A DNA stretch of 52,555 bases from JAFGPF01 sp964500415 (GCA_964500415.1 CAZCOB010000011.1:1-52555); one strand, 5' to 3'. Positions 9,261 to 17,661 are shown, numbered from the stretch's first letter. Numbers and translations: made by a program. Notes: generated by a model not told the origin, from the letters alone.

Positions 9261-9306
9261 TATCTATTCCCACCCTGGCCACCCGGTATCATCTTCGGCT
9301 TATCCC
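9261..9306. repeat. Dispersed intergenic repeat, family 1, copy A
   Basis: Copy A begins TATCTATTCCCACCC and ends GTATCATCTTCGGCTTATCCC-like. Related copies lie at 19661-19705, 34149-34194 and 40737-40783, all outside genes and all in the same orientation. Confidence 0.65.
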
Positions 9307-9338
9307 TTTCGTTTTCCCACCCTCCCCTTATAAAAATC

Positions 9339-9367
9339 TTGAAAAGCCGCCCCTTTGTTGCTACAAT
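9339..9367 (+). promoter_or_regulatory. Sigma70-type promoter of the tRNA operon
   Basis: TTGAAA at 9339-9344 and TACAAT at 9362-9367 have a 17-bp spacer. The expected start is near 9374, a few bases before tRNA-Leu at 9378. This is a strong match in a position that makes sense. Confidence 0.7.
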
Positions 9368-9377
9368 AAAGAGTCGG

Positions 9378-9463
9378 GCCGAGGTGGCGGAATGGCAGAC
9401 GCGCTACGTTCAGGGCGTAGTGTCCGTAAGGGCGTGGGAGTTCAACTCTCCCCCTCGGCACCA
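9378..9463 (+). tRNA. tRNA-Leu(CAG)
   Basis: The acceptor stem GCCGAGG (9378-9384) pairs with CCTCGGC (9453-9459), and CCA is encoded. The anticodon stem CTACG/CGTAG carries a 7-nt loop with anticodon CAG at 9411-9413. The long variable arm is characteristic of class II tRNA-Leu. First gene of a three-tRNA cluster. Confidence 0.95.
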
Positions 9464-9473
9464 AGAAAGAGAC

Positions 9474-9550
9474 GCGCTTGTAGCTCAGCTGGATAGAGCG
9501 CAGCCCTGCGGAGGCTGAGGTCGTGGGTTCGAACCCCGCCAAGCGCGCCA
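9474..9550 (+). tRNA. tRNA-Arg(GCG)
   Basis: The acceptor GCGCTTG (9474-9480) pairs with CAAGCGC (9540-9546), followed by G-CCA. The anticodon stem CAGCC/GGCTG encloses CTGCGGA, giving anticodon GCG at 9508-9510, which reads CGC and by wobble CGU. Most bacteria read this box with an ACG (inosine) tRNA, so the genomic GCG anticodon is uncommon. The tRNA lies 10 nt after tRNA-Leu. Confidence 0.92.
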
Positions 9551-9553
9551 TGC

Positions 9554-9630
9554 GGGCGGTTAGCTCAGTTGGTTAGAGCGTCAGTTTTACACACTGAAGG
9601 TCAGAGGTTCGAGCCCTCTACCGCCCACCA
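9554..9630 (+). tRNA. tRNA-Val(TAC)
   Basis: The acceptor GGGCGGT (9554-9560) pairs with ACCGCCC (9620-9626), and ACCA is encoded. The anticodon stem TCAGT/ACTGA has a loop with anticodon TAC at 9588-9590. It lies 3 nt after tRNA-Arg and 27 nt before the cupin gene at 9658. A decayed copy of its 3' end is found at 10374-10405. Confidence 0.95.
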
Positions 9631-9657
9631 TTTCTAAATTTCAAGGAGGCACCAGCC

Positions 9658-10107
9658 ATGGCTAAAACAAAATATGGGAAGTATTTCTTAGAAGAACCCT
9701 GGGGAATACAACACGTGCCTGATCCTCAGGCGCCGGTATACATAGGGATCGGGCAGAAGGCTCCCGTAGAAGGGTGGGATGAACCTCTTACACAGGTCCT
9801 GCGTCCCATTTATAGACCCTTTAAAATGATACCTGAAGGACATAGACATTCCGTTGCCGAAATCCTTTATTTTATTGGTGGCGATCCGATGCATTTTGAA
9901 GAATTCGGGGCTGAGGTCGAGTTCGTAATAGGTGAGGGTGAGGAAGCAGAAACACACCTCATCACCACTACCACATGGGTGTATGTCCCCTCCGGGCTGC
10001 TGCATTGCCCTCTAGATTTTAAGAGGGTGGATAAACCGATTATGTTTGGGCATATTATGTTTGCACCCACTTTTGATTCAACCATTATGGGCAAGAAGCC
10101 TTTTTGA
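9658..10107 (+). CDS. Single-domain cupin protein, family member 1
   Basis: The 149-residue protein is a small beta-barrel cupin. Likely metal ligands are in GHRHSVAEILYFIGGDP (about residues 61-77) and the second motif is YVPSGLLHCPL (about 109-119). It shares the family-specific pattern E-(I/V)-x(3-4)-G-G-D-P and a G-E-V-E-like strand with the cupins at 10433, 34362 and 34914. AAGGAGG at 9643-9649 sets the start. The gene lies 27 nt after tRNA-Val with no visible terminator, so it is probably read through from the tRNA promoter. The function is unknown; such cupins often bind a small organic acid or metal. Confidence 0.75.
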   Translation: MAKTKYGKYFLEEPWGIQHVPDPQAPVYIGIGQKAPVEGWDEPLTQVLRPIYRPFKMIPEGHRHSVAEILYFIGGDPMHFEEFGAEVEFVIGEGEEAETHLITTTTWVYVPSGLLHCPLDFKRVDKPIMFGHIMFAPTFDSTIMGKKPF

Positions 10108-10285
10108 GGAGTGATACATAATATAGCAGGCAAAAAATAAAAGCAATTTGCCAAGAGCTTATCTTTTGAAAAATACGGGGCTGGCTGTATCAGGCAGGGA
10201 ATTGATATGAGCAGCAAATTCCTGGTGATATATTTTTATTATAAATGAGAATATCCGCATTTTTGTTATATCCGGTTTTACCGAT

Positions 10286-10314
10286 TTGACATCCTGTCTA
10301 ATGGCTGATAAGCT
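10286..10314 (+). promoter_or_regulatory. Possible promoter before the second cupin gene
   Basis: TTGACA at 10286-10291 and TAAGCT at 10309-10314 have a 17-bp spacer. The -35 is perfect and the -10 is weak. It lies ahead of the tRNA remnant and could once have served that tRNA; now it would serve the cupin gene at 10433. Confidence 0.45.
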
Positions 10315-10325
10315 ATCCAAATAAA

Positions 10326-10350
10326 GGAGGCAAGCGGCCTCCGCCTTTTA
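10326..10350 (+). terminator. Short hairpin with T-rich tail
   Basis: GGAGGC (10326-10331) pairs with GCCTCC (10337-10342) around a 5-nt loop and is followed by GCCTTTT. It could end the tRNA/cupin transcript, or act in the leader if the promoter at 10286 is used. Confidence 0.4.
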
Positions 10351-10373
10351 TCAAGAGTGCTCTACACTCAGGG

Positions 10374-10405
10374 GGTCAGTGGTTCAAGTACGGTACCGCC
10401 CACTA
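10374..10405 (+). pseudogene. Decayed tRNA-Val 3' end (T-arm and acceptor strand)
   Basis: This 32-nt stretch matches the last 32 nt of tRNA-Val (9599-9630) at 25 positions, including ACCGCCCAC at the acceptor. The T-stem no longer pairs and no 5' half is present, so it is not a functional tRNA. Like the intact tRNA, it sits just upstream of a cupin gene. It is a product of tandem duplication or of integration at a tRNA 3' end. Confidence 0.7.
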
Positions 10406-10432
10406 TTCAGATTGGAGGGAATAGAAACGAAA

Positions 10433-11440
10433 ATGGCTAATTACGATAAGTACATCTGCACGACGCTCCAGAAAAGGCACATGCTGCCCGGCCCCTCGCC
10501 GGAAGAAAGAGATAAGCTCGCGGCTGAAGGAAGACGCATCAGCATGGAGCACGTCCTCTGGATCGACGACGAGGTTATCCCGGGCGCCTACTACGGCGAA
10601 TCAACCTGGATATGGCCCCCGTCCTACCCCAACCAGATATCCTGGGAGGAACTGATGAAGCGGGGCTTACAGACCCCGGGAATGTTTCCCCATGTTCACG
10701 ACTTCCCCGAACTGCTCTCCTGGTGGGGCACCGACCCCGACCACCCGGAGGACACCAGCCCTATGGGGATGTTGATGGGGGACGAAGAAATACCCCTAGA
10801 TAGAAGCTGGGTCGCCTATATCCCGGCTAATATGCCGCACATGCCCACCAGGGGTGCGGGCGGCAAAATGACGAGCAAGCCCGTCTGCCACTGGACATCC
10901 GGGCCGGGTGGGGTGTACACGAGAGAAAAAGACGAAGAAACGGCCACGGCCAGCGAGCAAAAAGAAATGCCTAAGATTAAGAAAACCGGCCCGTTTAAGT
11001 ACGCCAAATATATGGTCTATGGGAATGAGCCCCACGGAAAGATGCCTGACTATATTCACGAGACCGACCCCAGATATAGTCGACCCATGGCCTACATAGA
11101 CCAGGTCGTTATTCCCGATGCCGAGTTCGGCTGCGATACGCGGTGGCTCCTGCCGGGCGAAAAGTCAAAAGCGGGCCAGCAGATGATGGACGCACATACC
11201 GAGCCTCACGGAACATCCATCGTTTTCAACGCAATGAACTACGAAGACATAACTGACCTATGTGCTGAAGTCGAACTCTGGATTGGCGGCGAGAAGCATA
11301 TTATCAATAAAAGCTTCGGTGCGTACATTCCACCAAACATGGAGCAGGGCCCGATGATAATCCGCAATATCACCAAACAGATATTCTTCATGATATCCTA
11401 TCCCATCGGCGAAGGTATCAAGAAATACCCTGGCGGATAA
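10433..11440 (+). CDS. Two-domain cupin protein, family member 2
   Basis: The 335-residue protein has two cupin-like halves. The N-terminal half has HVHDFPELLSWWGTDP and AYIPANMPHMP; the C-terminal half has DAHTEPHGTSIVF, AEVELWIGGEKHI and AYIPPNMEQGP. It shares motifs with the cupins at 9658, 34362 and 34914. The frame is open to a GTG at 10379, but that start lies inside the tRNA-Val remnant; ATG 10433 with GGAGGGA at 10414-10420 is preferred. A central charged linker (about residues 160-190) separates the halves. The function is unknown. Confidence 0.75.
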   Translation: MANYDKYICTTLQKRHMLPGPSPEERDKLAAEGRRISMEHVLWIDDEVIPGAYYGESTWIWPPSYPNQISWEELMKRGLQTPGMFPHVHDFPELLSWWGTDPDHPEDTSPMGMLMGDEEIPLDRSWVAYIPANMPHMPTRGAGGKMTSKPVCHWTSGPGGVYTREKDEETATASEQKEMPKIKKTGPFKYAKYMVYGNEPHGKMPDYIHETDPRYSRPMAYIDQVVIPDAEFGCDTRWLLPGEKSKAGQQMMDAHTEPHGTSIVFNAMNYEDITDLCAEVELWIGGEKHIINKSFGAYIPPNMEQGPMIIRNITKQIFFMISYPIGEGIKKYPGG

Positions 11441-11604
11441 TATCAAAGAAAAGTCAATCCCGGCAAATACTGAGGTAACCTGAGCAATGTACACTCAGAG
11501 AAATAAGGGTAATTTACAGGTTTAAAAACCCTTCTTCTTCAGTTTCAGAGAAAGGGGAAAATAAAAAATATCCAAATAACCTGCGTGTACTAACGGAAAA
11601 ACGG

Positions 11605-11633
11605 TTGACATTTTCAGCAAGGTGGAATATATT
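11605..11633 (+). promoter_or_regulatory. Promoter of the substrate-binding protein gene
   Basis: TTGACA at 11605-11610 and TATATT at 11628-11633 have a 17-bp spacer, a near-consensus sigma70 promoter. The start near 11640 gives a leader of about 170 nt before ATG 11813. Confidence 0.65.
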
Positions 11634-11812
11634 AGTAGCAAATCAACTATGATATGCATAAAATTATCAGAATACATTTCCAAGCATTGCGAGCTCTGTT
11701 CATATGCATAGAGAGTGATGGGGATACCCCAAATTTTGATTAACGAGGAGGGATTATTATAGGAAAAATTAGAATAATGAAGTACAAAACCAATACTCGC
11801 AAGGAGGTAAAG

Positions 11813-13489
11813 ATGAAAAAATTTATCGTAATACCATTAATCGTAATAATTACAGCCAGTATTATTTTAGCTGGTTGTGCCGAACCGGAACCAGCGCCAG
11901 CGCCGGCACCGGCACCGGCACCTGCACCTGCACCCGCACCCGCACCGGCACCTGAACCTAAACCAGGGCCCGAGCCGGCACCGGCCCCTGAACCTGAACC
12001 CGAAGTAAGAGAACCCTACGGCACGTTTACCACTGGCACAACCGATTTCGGTGTCGAGGCCACTGACCCCCTGTTATTTGAATCGACCTGGGGTATGTAC
12101 TTGTACGATTCCCTGCTTGCCTTTAATGAATTCGGGGAATACATCGGCGAAATAGCCGAAGACTGGGATTTATCTGCCGATGGTCTCACCTGGACGTTCT
12201 ATATCCGCGAGGGCATGAAATTCCACAACGGCGACCCGGTTACCGCCCATGACGTCTATTTCTCACTCGACAGGTTCACCTCTCCGGAATCCAAGAACCC
12301 CTGGTCCAACCAGCCACGCGACGAGAGGGAGTCCATGAGAGTCATCGATGATTATACCTTCGAGTTCGTCACCAAGACTCCCCAGCCGCAACTCGTCGAC
12401 ACGTGGTGCTGGCTGCGCATCCTGCCCAAGAACTACTTCGAGAGTGTCGGACAGGACGAATTCCGCCTCCGTCCAATGGGCTCCGGACCCTGGAAGTTCG
12501 TGGAGCATGTCCCCGAGACGAGTTTCAAGGTGGAAGCCAATACGGAATACTGGAGACCGGAACACGTACCCTATTTCCAGTATCTGGTAGACCTTCAAGT
12601 CCCCGAAGAGGCCACCCAGGTCGCCATGCTCAAGCGGGGCGAGATAGATATCCCCTTCGGCATCACGACGGACCGGCGCGTTGAGCTGGAAGAAGAAGGC
12701 TACGAATCACGCCTCCAGGGTCTGCCTCCGGCAACCGTTCTCGCTATCATCGGCTCCCATCTGGAAGGCGCCGGGGCGGTGTACGATATCCGCATCCGCC
12801 AGGCACTTTCCTACGCTATCAACCGCCAGGAACTGTGCGATACCTACTGGCGGGGTGACGCCGAGCCGGGCGGCCGGTTCTTCCTGGCTCCTGGAGCCTA
12901 CGGCGTGACCCCCGACCTCATCGAGCCCGACCCCTACGACCCCGAACTGGCGAAGAGCCTCATGGCTGAAGCGGGCTATCCTGATGCCTTTGCAAAGCCG
13001 ACCATCATCGCCTTCACGACTGCCGGACCCGCGGTTGATATGTGGCAGGCAATAATGGGCTACTGGGATAAAGTGGGCTTTGATACGGAGCTTAAAATCG
13101 TCGATATGGCCATATATCTCCAGTACGTCTTCCTCCAGGCTCTCCAGGGCGACGAGGAATTTCTCGGCTATATCTGGTCATGGGCCGGCTCCGCCTTCAA
13201 CGGCACCGCCTACTGCCGGAATATGAATACCTCCTACGGCATCCACCAGGTGACCGTCAACGACGAGGTCACCGCGCTCTATGATAAATTTATCGTCGAG
13301 CTTGACCCCGATAAAGCCGTACAATACTACACGGACTGGCAGAGAGCCACTAAAGAGCTGTACACCACCTTCGGCATCGCCTATGTCCTACCCAAGCTTA
13401 TCGTCAGCGATAAAATCGGCGATTTTACCGTTAACCCGCACATGTTCTTCCAGGATGGTGCCTGCGGTATCAAGCATCGGGGAGAATAG
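11813..13489 (+). CDS. ABC transporter substrate-binding lipoprotein (peptide/nickel family)
   Basis: The 558-residue protein is a family 5 extracellular solute-binding protein. It has a signal peptide with lipobox LAGC (lipidated Cys about residue 22), then a Pro-Ala/Pro-Glu linker of about 40 residues, then the SBP_bac_5 fold (WGMYLYDSLLAFNE, WTFYIREGMKFHNGDPVTAHDVYFSLDR, IRQALSYAINRQEL). It would be anchored to the outer face of the membrane and deliver ligand to the permeases at 13700-15572. An in-frame ATG at 11777 is less likely; AAGGAGGT at 11801-11808 fits ATG 11813. The ligand class (oligopeptide, nickel, glutathione or sugar) cannot be assigned. Confidence 0.9.
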   Translation: MKKFIVIPLIVIITASIILAGCAEPEPAPAPAPAPAPAPAPAPAPAPEPKPGPEPAPAPEPEPEVREPYGTFTTGTTDFGVEATDPLLFESTWGMYLYDSLLAFNEFGEYIGEIAEDWDLSADGLTWTFYIREGMKFHNGDPVTAHDVYFSLDRFTSPESKNPWSNQPRDERESMRVIDDYTFEFVTKTPQPQLVDTWCWLRILPKNYFESVGQDEFRLRPMGSGPWKFVEHVPETSFKVEANTEYWRPEHVPYFQYLVDLQVPEEATQVAMLKRGEIDIPFGITTDRRVELEEEGYESRLQGLPPATVLAIIGSHLEGAGAVYDIRIRQALSYAINRQELCDTYWRGDAEPGGRFFLAPGAYGVTPDLIEPDPYDPELAKSLMAEAGYPDAFAKPTIIAFTTAGPAVDMWQAIMGYWDKVGFDTELKIVDMAIYLQYVFLQALQGDEEFLGYIWSWAGSAFNGTAYCRNMNTSYGIHQVTVNDEVTALYDKFIVELDPDKAVQYYTDWQRATKELYTTFGIAYVLPKLIVSDKIGDFTVNPHMFFQDGACGIKHRGE

Positions 13490-13516
13490 TTTGACCAGAG
13501 CCTAGGTTAGCACAGT

Positions 13517-13544
13517 CTTCGGGGGCGGGCCTCCGCCCCCGAAG
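13517..13544 (+). terminator. Perfect 12-bp hairpin between binding protein and permeases
   Basis: CTTCGGGGGCGG (13517-13528) and CCGCCCCCGAAG (13533-13544) enclose GCCT. No T-tract follows directly. It is either a terminator or an mRNA-stabilising hairpin that keeps the binding-protein message more abundant than that of the permeases. Confidence 0.6.
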
Positions 13545-13650
13545 ATATAATAGCGTTGTTTTTAGTTGTCCAGGTAAACAGGGTGGGTATATTTTTGCGA
13601 TTTTTATGTGTTTATAAGTAACTAAAGCATCATACCCGGGGTGATGATAT

Positions 13651-13680
13651 TTGACACATAGAATTAACGTGTAGTATTAT
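13651..13680 (+). promoter_or_regulatory. Promoter of the ABC permease/ATPase operon
   Basis: TTGACA at 13651-13656 and TATTAT at 13675-13680 have an 18-bp spacer. The predicted start is about 13 nt before ATG 13700, leaving a very short leader with a weak AGGA. Confidence 0.6.
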
Positions 13681-13699
13681 TTTTTAGGAAAATCACGAT

Positions 13700-14623
13700 A
13701 TGGCACGTTTTATCATCATAAGGTCATTACAGGCATTTATCGCCCTCATTGGTATTATTGTAATAGTCTTTTTCCTGGTACGTATCTCCGGTAACCCGAT
13801 ATTATTTATGATATCCCCTTTGTCCAGTGAATCGGAGATACTTCTTTTACAACAGCAGCTCGGGCTGGATAAGTCCTACGCCCATCAGTTCTGGATTTAT
13901 ATCAGCAACCTGGCGCAGGGTGATTTAGGTGAATCGTTCATCAAGAGGATTCCCGTATCCGAGATGATTGGCGATGCGCTGCCTAATACTCTGAAATTGG
14001 GGATACCCACCTATATTATAGGCAATTTACTGGGCGTAGCGCTGGGGGTACTGGCGGCCACCCGGCGTGATACGATTTTTGATAACGGCGTGAAGTTCCT
14101 GGCGGTACTGGGGCAGGCGCTGCCCGGTTTCTGGGTGGCTATCATGGCCGTGCTGGTATTTTCCGTTCACTGGCAGATATTTCCGGCCGCCGGCATGGGA
14201 GGCATAGATCACTATGTATTACCTGTAGTCACGATGTTGTTCTTCATGCTGCCGGGTATGATGCGTCTGGTCCGCTCTACCATGCTGGAGGTGCTGGACA
14301 GCGAATATGTTAAGCTGGCGAGAATCAAGGGGCTCTCGGAAAGTGTTGTCATCTGGAAACACGCCCTGCGTAACGCCATAATATCGCCGCTAACGATAGC
14401 CGCTATGATGCTCGGGGCATTGATCGGCGGCGCCGTCATCACGGAGAACATTTTTAACTGGCCCGGCATGGGCAAACTGGCCGTAGAAGCTACGATAGGC
14501 CGCGATTTTCCCGTAGTGCAGGCCATCACGATTATAGTAGCTGTCATGGTCCTTGGTGCCATGATCCTTGTAGATATCGCCTACGCCTTTGTTGACCCTC
14601 GAATCCGGTACCAGAGAACGTAA
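13700..14623 (+). CDS. ABC transporter permease, DppB/OppB type
   Basis: The 307-residue protein has about six membrane segments and a typical N-terminal membrane anchor (RFIIIRSLQAFIALIGIIVIV-like). The region after TM1 has QQLGLDKSYAHQFWIYISNLAQGDLGESF, characteristic of the DppB family. The EAA-like loop for ATPase contact is EYVKLARIKGLSESVVIWKHALRNA. The ending DIAYAFVDPRIR is diagnostic. It is the first gene of a four-gene set dppB-dppC-dppD-dppF-like and forms the heterodimeric channel with the product at 14652. Confidence 0.92.
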   Translation: MARFIIIRSLQAFIALIGIIVIVFFLVRISGNPILFMISPLSSESEILLLQQQLGLDKSYAHQFWIYISNLAQGDLGESFIKRIPVSEMIGDALPNTLKLGIPTYIIGNLLGVALGVLAATRRDTIFDNGVKFLAVLGQALPGFWVAIMAVLVFSVHWQIFPAAGMGGIDHYVLPVVTMLFFMLPGMMRLVRSTMLEVLDSEYVKLARIKGLSESVVIWKHALRNAIISPLTIAAMMLGALIGGAVITENIFNWPGMGKLAVEATIGRDFPVVQAITIIVAVMVLGAMILVDIAYAFVDPRIRYQRT

Positions 14624-14651
14624 AAAATCAAATATATGAAGATAATTAGCC

Positions 14652-15572
14652 ATGGCGACGATTATCGGAATAAAAACTAAACGCGAGTTCCGGGGCCTGA
14701 CCCGCTGGGGCCGGATCTTTAGAAACCTGGGGATGATTCTCCCGGTGATTGTATTTGTCGTGCTGATTTTCACCGCAATATTCGCTGACTTGGGATGGAT
14801 CGGTTTACCCGATGTTGGTCTGGCGCCTTACCCCTACGATGAAACATCTCTCCCGGATAGGCGCATGCCCCCGGCCTGGGTAGAAGGCGGCTCTACAAAG
14901 CATCTTCTGGGAACCGATACTCTCGGAAGAGACATATTAAGCCGCGCTATCTACGGGGCCAGGGTATCGCTTAGCGTTTCGCTGCTGGCGATAGCTATTA
15001 CCGCTTCCGTGGGCACGGTGCTGGGAATAATATCGGGTTACGCGGGAGGGCGTACCGATGCCTTCATTATGAGGATTACCGATATAGCCATGTCATTTCC
15101 GCCTCTTCTCCTGGCGATATTGATTGCCGTCAGTCTCGGACCGGGATTTTTTACCGTTATATTCGCGCTATCGGTACTGGGCTGGGCCGGTTACGCCCGT
15201 ATCATCCGCGGCGAGACTTTGAGATTACGTAATTCCGACTTCGTCGCGCAGGCGCAGATAATCGGCACGCCTTCCTGGCGAATAATGCTGCGCCACATTT
15301 TCCCCAATATCCTTAACGTTTTACTCATCGGTATCACGCTAGCCGTGGGCGCTATGATTCTGGCGGAAGCGATGATGAGCTACCTCGGTATCGGTATCCC
15401 GCCGCCGATGCCGTCATGGGGTTCCATGGTCGCTGACGGCAGGAATGACCTCGACAGGGCCTGGTGGATCTCTACGTTCCCCGGCATTCTTATCGGTTTG
15501 GTCGTGCTCTCCGGTAACTTCCTCGGCGACTGGATTCGCGATAAGACTGACCCGAGGCTGAGGCAACTATGA
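14652..15572 (+). CDS. ABC transporter permease, DppC/OppC type
   Basis: The 306-residue protein has an N-terminal TM, then the periplasmic HLLGTDTLGRDILSRAIYGARVSL signature of DppC permeases, and four further TMs. The EAA loop is NSDFVAQAQIIGTPSWRIMLRHIFPNI. It ends LGDWIRDKTDPRLRQL. Its stop overlaps the ATG of the ATPase gene (ATGA), implying translational coupling. No strong Shine-Dalgarno is seen before ATG 14652. Confidence 0.92.
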   Translation: MATIIGIKTKREFRGLTRWGRIFRNLGMILPVIVFVVLIFTAIFADLGWIGLPDVGLAPYPYDETSLPDRRMPPAWVEGGSTKHLLGTDTLGRDILSRAIYGARVSLSVSLLAIAITASVGTVLGIISGYAGGRTDAFIMRITDIAMSFPPLLLAILIAVSLGPGFFTVIFALSVLGWAGYARIIRGETLRLRNSDFVAQAQIIGTPSWRIMLRHIFPNILNVLLIGITLAVGAMILAEAMMSYLGIGIPPPMPSWGSMVADGRNDLDRAWWISTFPGILIGLVVLSGNFLGDWIRDKTDPRLRQL

Positions 15573-16537
15573 GCAAGATAATCCTTGAAGTAGAAGACCT
15601 GCGTACATCCTTCTTCACACATGCCGGCGAGTTCAAAGCCATCGACGGAGTGAGCTTTACCGTACACGAGGGAGAGATCTTCGGCCTGGTCGGTGAATCC
15701 GCCTGCGGCAAGACGGTAACCGGTCTTTCGCTTCTTCGCCTGCTTCAGGAGCCGGTTGGCCAGGTCGTCGGCGGGAAAATAATCCTCAACGGCAGGGATA
15801 TCCTAGAATTGAGCAAGAAGGAGATGAGGGAGGTTCGCGGTAAGGAGATATCCATGATTCTCCAGGACCCGATGACCTCGCTCAATCCTGTTTATACCGT
15901 CGGCAACCAGATATCCGAATCGGTGAAGCTGCACCAGCACGTTAGCGATGACAAGGTTGAAGATGAGGTCATATCAGCTCTCCGTTTGCTGAGAATTCCG
16001 GCACCCGAGCAGCGTATCCGCGATTACCCTTTCCAGATGAGCGGGGGAATGCGACAACGAGTGGTGGGGTCTATCGCAATGTCCTGTCGTCCCCACCTGC
16101 TGATTGCTGACGAACCCACCACCGCGCTTGACGCCACCATACAGATGCAGTACCTGGCATTGTTTAAAGATATCCAGAAGCAGACGAATGTGGGTATAAT
16201 TTTTATTACGCATGACTTCGGGGTTGTGGCCAACATATGTCAAAGAGTAGCCGTGATGTACGCAGGTAAAATTGTGGAGACGGCCTCGACCAGCACTATA
16301 TTCAAAGCGCCCAGACATCCTTACACACATGCCCTGATCAACTCCGTGCCGCGTCTGGACCGGAAGGATGACCGGCTCTACTCGATTGAAGGGCAGCCTC
16401 CTTCACTACTAAACCTGCCTCCCGGTTGCAGATTCGCTCCTCGCTGCCCCGACGTGCAGGAAATTTGCCAAAAAGAACAGCCCCCCGAAGTAGAAATAAG
16501 CGAAGGGCATACCGTATCCTGCTGGAAAGTTAAGTAG
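15569..16537 (+). CDS. ABC transporter ATPase, DppD/OppD type
   Basis: The 322-residue cytoplasmic ATPase has Walker A GESACGKT, an unusual Ala-Cys in place of the common Gly-Ser or Gly-Ala. It has a Q-loop (MILQDPMTSLNP), signature MSGGMRQRV, Walker B LLIADEPTTALD and switch His in FITHDFG. The C-terminal oligopeptide-transporter domain has PPGCRFAPRCPDVQEIC, whose cysteines often bind a 4Fe-4S cluster in this family. The ATG overlaps the permease stop. Confidence 0.92.
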   Translation: MSKIILEVEDLRTSFFTHAGEFKAIDGVSFTVHEGEIFGLVGESACGKTVTGLSLLRLLQEPVGQVVGGKIILNGRDILELSKKEMREVRGKEISMILQDPMTSLNPVYTVGNQISESVKLHQHVSDDKVEDEVISALRLLRIPAPEQRIRDYPFQMSGGMRQRVVGSIAMSCRPHLLIADEPTTALDATIQMQYLALFKDIQKQTNVGIIFITHDFGVVANICQRVAVMYAGKIVETASTSTIFKAPRHPYTHALINSVPRLDRKDDRLYSIEGQPPSLLNLPPGCRFAPRCPDVQEICQKEQPPEVEISEGHTVSCWKVK

Positions 16538-16540
16538 ACC

Positions 16541-17545
16541 ATGGCAGATGTATTATTGGAAGTACGCGACCTGAAGAAGCACTACCCGGTTACCAAGGGG
16601 CTTCTTCAGCGTACTGTAGGCTGGGTGAGGGCCATAGACGGCATTTCTTTCACTATAGAAAATGGTAAGACATTGAGCCTCGTTGGAGAATCGGGTGCCG
16701 GCAAGACGACTGCGGCTAAAATGATACTGATGCTGGAGAAACTGACCTCCGGTACTATCATCTTTAAAGGGCAAGATATCTACAAATTCTCCAGCTCACA
16801 ATTGAAAACAAAGTACCGGCCCAGTGTACAATCGGTACAACAGAATCCGTGGAGTTCTATGAACCCGAGAATGCGAGTAAGAGATATTGTGGCCGAGCCG
16901 CTGGTCGTGAACACCACGAAATCGAAGGAGGAAATTCGTAAAAGAGTACTGGAGCTGCTCGATCAGGTCGGGCTCGCACCGAACCAGGCCGATTACTACC
17001 CGCATGAGTTCAGCGGCGGCCAGCGTCAGCGGATTGCGGTAGCGCGCGCCCTGGCGTTGAACCCAAGTCTGGTGGTACTTGATGAACCCGTGTCAGCACT
17101 GGACGTATCGATTCGTGCCCAAATCATGAATCTGCTGAAAGACCTTCAGCTGCAGTACAATTTAAGCTATCTGGTTATCGCGCATAACCTGGCAACAGTT
17201 CGGTTTATGAGCCACAGCGTGGCTATTATGTATCTGGGGCAAATTGTGGAATATGGAGAAGCCGAAGATGTATTTACTCAGCCTCTCCATCCCTACACGA
17301 GGGCACTGATGTCCGCTTCGCTACTGACACTGCCCGAGGATGAAGACCAGGGGATAACACCGATTATCTTAAGCGGGGAAATGCCTTCGCCGCTGAATCC
17401 CCCTCCCGGGTGCCGATTCCACACGCGCTGCGTTGAAGCTATGGATATATGCTCGAAAGTTGAACCGGAATTAATGGAAATAGGAACACACAAGGTCAAA
17501 TGCCATATTCATGCTAACCCCGATGTCAGCCCGAAACCTTCGTGA
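16541..17545 (+). CDS. ABC transporter ATPase, DppF/OppF type
   Basis: The 334-residue ATPase partners the one encoded at 15569. It has Walker A GESGAGKT, signature FSGGQRQRIAVARAL, Walker B LVVLDEPVSALD, and the C-terminal PPPGCRFHTRCVEAMDIC Cys motif. It starts 3 nt after the previous stop. The last visible gene of the importer; no clear terminator follows. Confidence 0.92.
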   Translation: MADVLLEVRDLKKHYPVTKGLLQRTVGWVRAIDGISFTIENGKTLSLVGESGAGKTTAAKMILMLEKLTSGTIIFKGQDIYKFSSSQLKTKYRPSVQSVQQNPWSSMNPRMRVRDIVAEPLVVNTTKSKEEIRKRVLELLDQVGLAPNQADYYPHEFSGGQRQRIAVARALALNPSLVVLDEPVSALDVSIRAQIMNLLKDLQLQYNLSYLVIAHNLATVRFMSHSVAIMYLGQIVEYGEAEDVFTQPLHPYTRALMSASLLTLPEDEDQGITPIILSGEMPSPLNPPPGCRFHTRCVEAMDICSKVEPELMEIGTHKVKCHIHANPDVSPKPS

Positions 17546-17601
17546 GAGCCAGCCGGATTTAGATACTCCCTAGCTGTAAACACACCGCCTTATTCTCTTA
17601 C

Positions 17602-17616
17602 AATAACCATGTTATT
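17602..17616. repeat. Short palindrome before the sensor kinase gene
   Basis: AATAAC-CAT-GTTATT, upstream of the possible promoter at 17662. An operator is possible; the evidence is only the symmetry and the position. Confidence 0.3.
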
Positions 17617-17661
17617 ATTGCTATCGTTTTATCTCTTTCAGATTTAAACCTGGCGCCATGT

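Noticed and set aside
9300..9551. 83-codon minus-strand ORF across the tRNA genes
   Set aside because: It is the antisense of tRNA-Leu and tRNA-Arg; translations such as LAGFEPTTSASAG are well-known false proteins from antisense tRNA.
10379..10432. Upstream GTG start for the two-domain cupin
   Set aside because: This stretch is the tRNA-Val remnant; ATG 10433 has a Shine-Dalgarno and matches the paralogue N-terminus.
11891..12000. GC-rich short tandem repeats read as a satellite
   Set aside because: They encode the Pro-Ala/Pro-Glu linker right after the lipobox, common in such lipoproteins.
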